A DNA stretch of 64,000 bases from Coralloluteibacterium stylophorae (GTDB lineage: Bacteria > Pseudomonadota > Gammaproteobacteria > Xanthomonadales > Xanthomonadaceae), in NCBI RefSeq assembly GCF_018122625.2, contig NZ_JAGQFT020000012.1, forward strand, positions 1-64,000, written 5' to 3'. This document shows, one piece after another, positions 61,595 through 64,000 of this stretch. The position numbers and the translations under genes were made by a program. Every line of letters starts with the position of its first letter. Position 1 is the stretch's first letter. The notes beneath the pieces were generated by a model. It made no database searches and was not told the origin of the DNA. It saw only the letters and a program-made list of their open reading frames with translations.

Positions 61595-64000
61595 GTGCAC
61601 CATCACTTCGCACGAAACGCGCTGTCGCGCGCCATGAGTCTGGCCCTGCTCGGCATGGCCGCGACGCCTGCCTTCGCGCAGGAGCAGCCACAGATCGAGG
61701 TCCCGGCGCCGGTCCCGGCACCGTCGCGCGCGCAGGAACCGCCGTCGGTACCCAGCCCGCAGAGCGCAACGGTCGACGAGGCGACCCGCCTCGATTCCAT
61801 CGACGTGGTCGGCTACTTCCGCCGCAGCATCCAGTTCTCGACCGAGGCCAAGCGCGACGCCACCGGCTTCACCGACTCGATCTTCGCCGAGGACATCGGC
61901 AAGTTTCCCGACCTCAACATCGCCGAGTCGCTCAACCGCATCCCCGGCATCCAGCTCGACCGCGACGTCAACGGCGAGGGCCTCAACGTCGCCATCCGCG
62001 GCCTGCCCAACAGCTTCACCAAGACCGTGATCAACGGCGCCCAGGTGGCCACCGCCTCCATCGGCCTCAACGCGCAGAACCAGAACCGCGAGGTCGACCT
62101 CAACCTGTTCCCGACCGAGTTCTTCAACCAGGTAACGGTGCACAAGACGCCCAAGGCCAGCCTGCTGGAGGGCGGCGTGTCCGGCGTGGTCGACATGCGC
62201 AGCGCGCGTCCGTTCGACAACCCCGGCACGCACTTCACCTACCAGCTGCAGGCCGAAGAGAACGACATCGCCGACAAGATCAGCCCGCGCGGCTCGGCGA
62301 TCGGCAGCTGGACCAACGACGACGGCACCTTCGGCGCCCTGGTCGGCGTGTCCTCCGCGCGCGGCCGCATCGGCGTGGAAGGCTACGAGACCGTCGGCTG
62401 GACCAATCCCGGCCTGAACTACGTGCAGTGCGGCATCGCCGCGCCCGAGGGCGTCGACCCGCTGTCGGTGCGTCCGTCCGAGTGCAACGCGGGGGGCGGC
62501 GGCAACTGGCTCATCCCCAACGTCGTGCCGGACAACGCGGCGACGCGCGCGGCCGGCCTGACGCCGGGCCAGGTGATCGACCGCGACCTGCTGCTCGCGC
62601 TCAACCCGGGCCTCACCATCGACCAGATCAGCGAGGCGCTGATCCCGCGTCTCGGCCGCCCGGTGCACATGTCCGGCGACCGCGACCGCGACGCGCTGCT
62701 GGCCTCGTTCGAGTGGCGCCCGACCGACGACATGCACTTCTACGTCGACACGCTGTACTCCGAGGCGCACCGCACCAACGACCGCATCGACGTCAACCTG
62801 GTCGGCCGCGTGTTCGGGCCCTCCGGCCTGATCCCGACCGACATGCAGGTCGACGAGAACGGCGTGGTGACCGATGCGACCTTCACCAACGCGCAGTTCT
62901 TCCTCGAGGCGCGGCCCTACGTCGAGGACGTCAAGTACTGGAGCATCAATCCGGGCGCGACGTTCTGGTTCGGCGACGCCGGCAGCCGGCTGGACGTGCA
63001 GGCCAACGCCAGCCGCAGCTGGATGTTCCGCGAGTCGCCCACCATCCTGGTCAACTCGCCCTTCACCACGATCGACTACAGCAACACCGGCGACGTGCCG
63101 ACCTGGGACACCGACCTCGACCTCAACGACCCGGATCTCGGCTGGACCTGGGCCGGCGGCCGCGTGAACGTGCAGAACGAGAAGCGCGTGGTCGAGGTGG
63201 CCGGCGCCCGCGCCGACCTGCAGCTCGGCGACGACGGTCGCAACGTCAAGGTCGGCGTCGCCTACGACACCTTCGAGCGCCGCATCCAGGGCTTCGACAA
63301 CAGCGCCGCGTGGCAGGAATACGTGTTCGCCAACGTCTCCGATGCGGAGCTGGCCAGCTTCCTGCGCCCGGGCCCCTACGGCTTCATCACCGGCGACTTC
63401 GACAGCTTCAAGGAGGCCACCGACTACTACCGCTACCGCGACGAGGCGCCGGAGTCGGCCGGGCCCAACACCGGCGGTTCCACCGGCGGCATCAGCGAGG
63501 ACGTGTTCGGCGCCTACGTCGAGATCAACGGCGAGACCGAGGTCCTGGACCGCCTGCTGCGCTTCAATGCCGGCACCCGCTGGGTGACCACCGACCAGGA
63601 GATCTCCGGCCCGGTCACCATCGGCGGCGTGCGCCAGTGGCAGACGCTGACCGGCGACTACGACGAATGGCTGCCGTCCTTCAGCGCCGCCTGGGACGTG
63701 GCCGACGACGTGGTGCTGCGCCTGTCGGGCTCGCGCACGATGACGCGCCCGAACCCGAGCTCGATGCTGCCCAACACCACCTTCACCGACACCACGGCGC
63801 AGGTCGCGAGCCAGGGCAATCCGAACCTGGTCCCGTACACCTCGACCAACTTCGACATCGGCGGCGAGTGGTACACCGGCGAGGAAGGCCTGGTCGGGCT
63901 GACGCTCTTCAACAAGCGCGTCGAGGGCTACACCTACCAGGGCACCACCACGATGCCGTTCTCGCAGCTCGGCATCCCCTACGAGGACCTGGAGAGCTAC
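61595..64000 (+). CDS. TonB-dependent receptor of the xylan system, truncated by window edge
   Basis: At least 802 residues are visible, and the frame is still open at 64000. A GTG start with GGGAGGGGAG upstream gives a signal peptide ending ATPAFAQEQP. A Pro-rich linker and a plug domain (DIGKFPDLNIAESLNRIPGI, then LNVAIRGLPNSFTKTVING) follow. These belong to the large Xanthomonas/Caulobacter carbohydrate receptor class with LLEGGVSGVVDMRSARPFD. Later barrel motifs include VLRLSGSRTMTRPNPSSM. It probably imports xylo-oligosaccharides across the outer membrane, as XytA-type receptors do in Xanthomonas. An operator lies 103 bp upstream. Confidence 0.92.
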   Translation, partial: MHHHFARNALSRAMSLALLGMAATPAFAQEQPQIEVPAPVPAPSRAQEPPSVPSPQSATVDEATRLDSIDVVGYFRRSIQFSTEAKRDATGFTDSIFAEDIGKFPDLNIAESLNRIPGIQLDRDVNGEGLNVAIRGLPNSFTKTVINGAQVATASIGLNAQNQNREVDLNLFPTEFFNQVTVHKTPKASLLEGGVSGVVDMRSARPFDNPGTHFTYQLQAEENDIADKISPRGSAIGSWTNDDGTFGALVGVSSARGRIGVEGYETVGWTNPGLNYVQCGIAAPEGVDPLSVRPSECNAGGGGNWLIPNVVPDNAATRAAGLTPGQVIDRDLLLALNPGLTIDQISEALIPRLGRPVHMSGDRDRDALLASFEWRPTDDMHFYVDTLYSEAHRTNDRIDVNLVGRVFGPSGLIPTDMQVDENGVVTDATFTNAQFFLEARPYVEDVKYWSINPGATFWFGDAGSRLDVQANASRSWMFRESPTILVNSPFTTIDYSNTGDVPTWDTDLDLNDPDLGWTWAGGRVNVQNEKRVVEVAGARADLQLGDDGRNVKVGVAYDTFERRIQGFDNSAAWQEYVFANVSDAELASFLRPGPYGFITGDFDSFKEATDYYRYRDEAPESAGPNTGGSTGGISEDVFGAYVEINGETEVLDRLLRFNAGTRWVTTDQEISGPVTIGGVRQWQTLTGDYDEWLPSFSAAWDVADDVVLRLSGSRTMTRPNPSSMLPNTTFTDTTAQVASQGNPNLVPYTSTNFDIGGEWYTGEEGLVGLTLFNKRVEGYTYQGTTTMPFSQLGIPYEDLESY

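Overview
The window looks like a chromosome segment from a high-GC gammaproteobacterium of the Xanthomonadaceae/Lysobacteraceae (Lysobacter, Luteimonas or a relative). The signs are very GC-rich codons, the family-typical palindromic repeat GTAGGAGCGGCTTCAGCCGCGA scattered between genes, a Xanthomonas-style xylan-utilisation regulon, and a virB7-8-9-10-11-1-2-3-4-5-6 type IV secretion cluster in the gene order of the Xanthomonadaceae T4SS. No rRNA, tRNA, CRISPR array or intact insertion sequence was seen.

Layout. (1) 0.1-5.7 kb: a palindromic-repeat cluster, a PfpI/DJ-1 protein, a sodium/solute symporter, a one-polypeptide ABC exporter and a NYN-OST-HTH putative RNase. (2) 5.7-20.5 kb, first half of a xylan/glucuronoxylan system: xylulokinase, xylose isomerase, a LacI-type repressor (XylR-like), GH67 alpha-glucuronidase, an SGNH (sialate O-acetylesterase-like) esterase, ManD mannonate dehydratase, GH43 and GH3-PA14. 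(3) 20.7-36.9 kb, an accessory island: a complete T4SS (virD4 plus virB1-11) bounded on the left by a frame-disrupted toxin-antitoxin pair and on the right by an intact one. Two small exported proteins of unknown role follow virB6. (4) 37.1-42.9 kb: a Fur-box-preceded operon for DUF4198, a seven-EF-hand protein, ApbE-DUF2271 and a TonB receptor, probably for iron or haem uptake. (5) 43.0-46.0 kb: an orphan hybrid sensor kinase, converging on an RND efflux pair. (6) 50.4-64.0 kb, second half of the xylan system: SMP-30 lactonase-like lipoprotein, GH10, GH2, GH115, GH10 and an MFS hexuronate-type transporter, all leftward. A divergent TonB receptor runs off the right edge.

How the parts fit. 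Four near-identical palindromes (consensus TGnTAGCGCTAnCA) lie before xylB, between the repressor and GH67, before the MFS transporter and before the rightmost TonB receptor. They match the xyl-box operator as I remember it from Xanthomonas and Caulobacter, and they tie the two separated halves into one predicted XylR regulon. Its parts are outer-membrane capture (TonB receptor), xylan cleavage (two GH10), side-chain removal (GH67, GH115, esterase, GH43), xylo-oligosaccharide hydrolysis (GH43, GH3), uronate import and catabolism (MFS, ManD) and xylose entry into the pentose-phosphate pathway (XylA, XylB). The T4SS has no relaxase in view. Its VirB7-like lipoprotein carries an extra C-terminal N0-like domain, the mark of the Xanthomonadaceae system that kills rival bacteria. 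No obvious effector is inside the window.

All calls come from reading the sequence. No database search, GC calculation or structure prediction was run. Start codons are chosen from visible ribosome-binding sites, overlaps and signal peptides, and doubtful ones are flagged.
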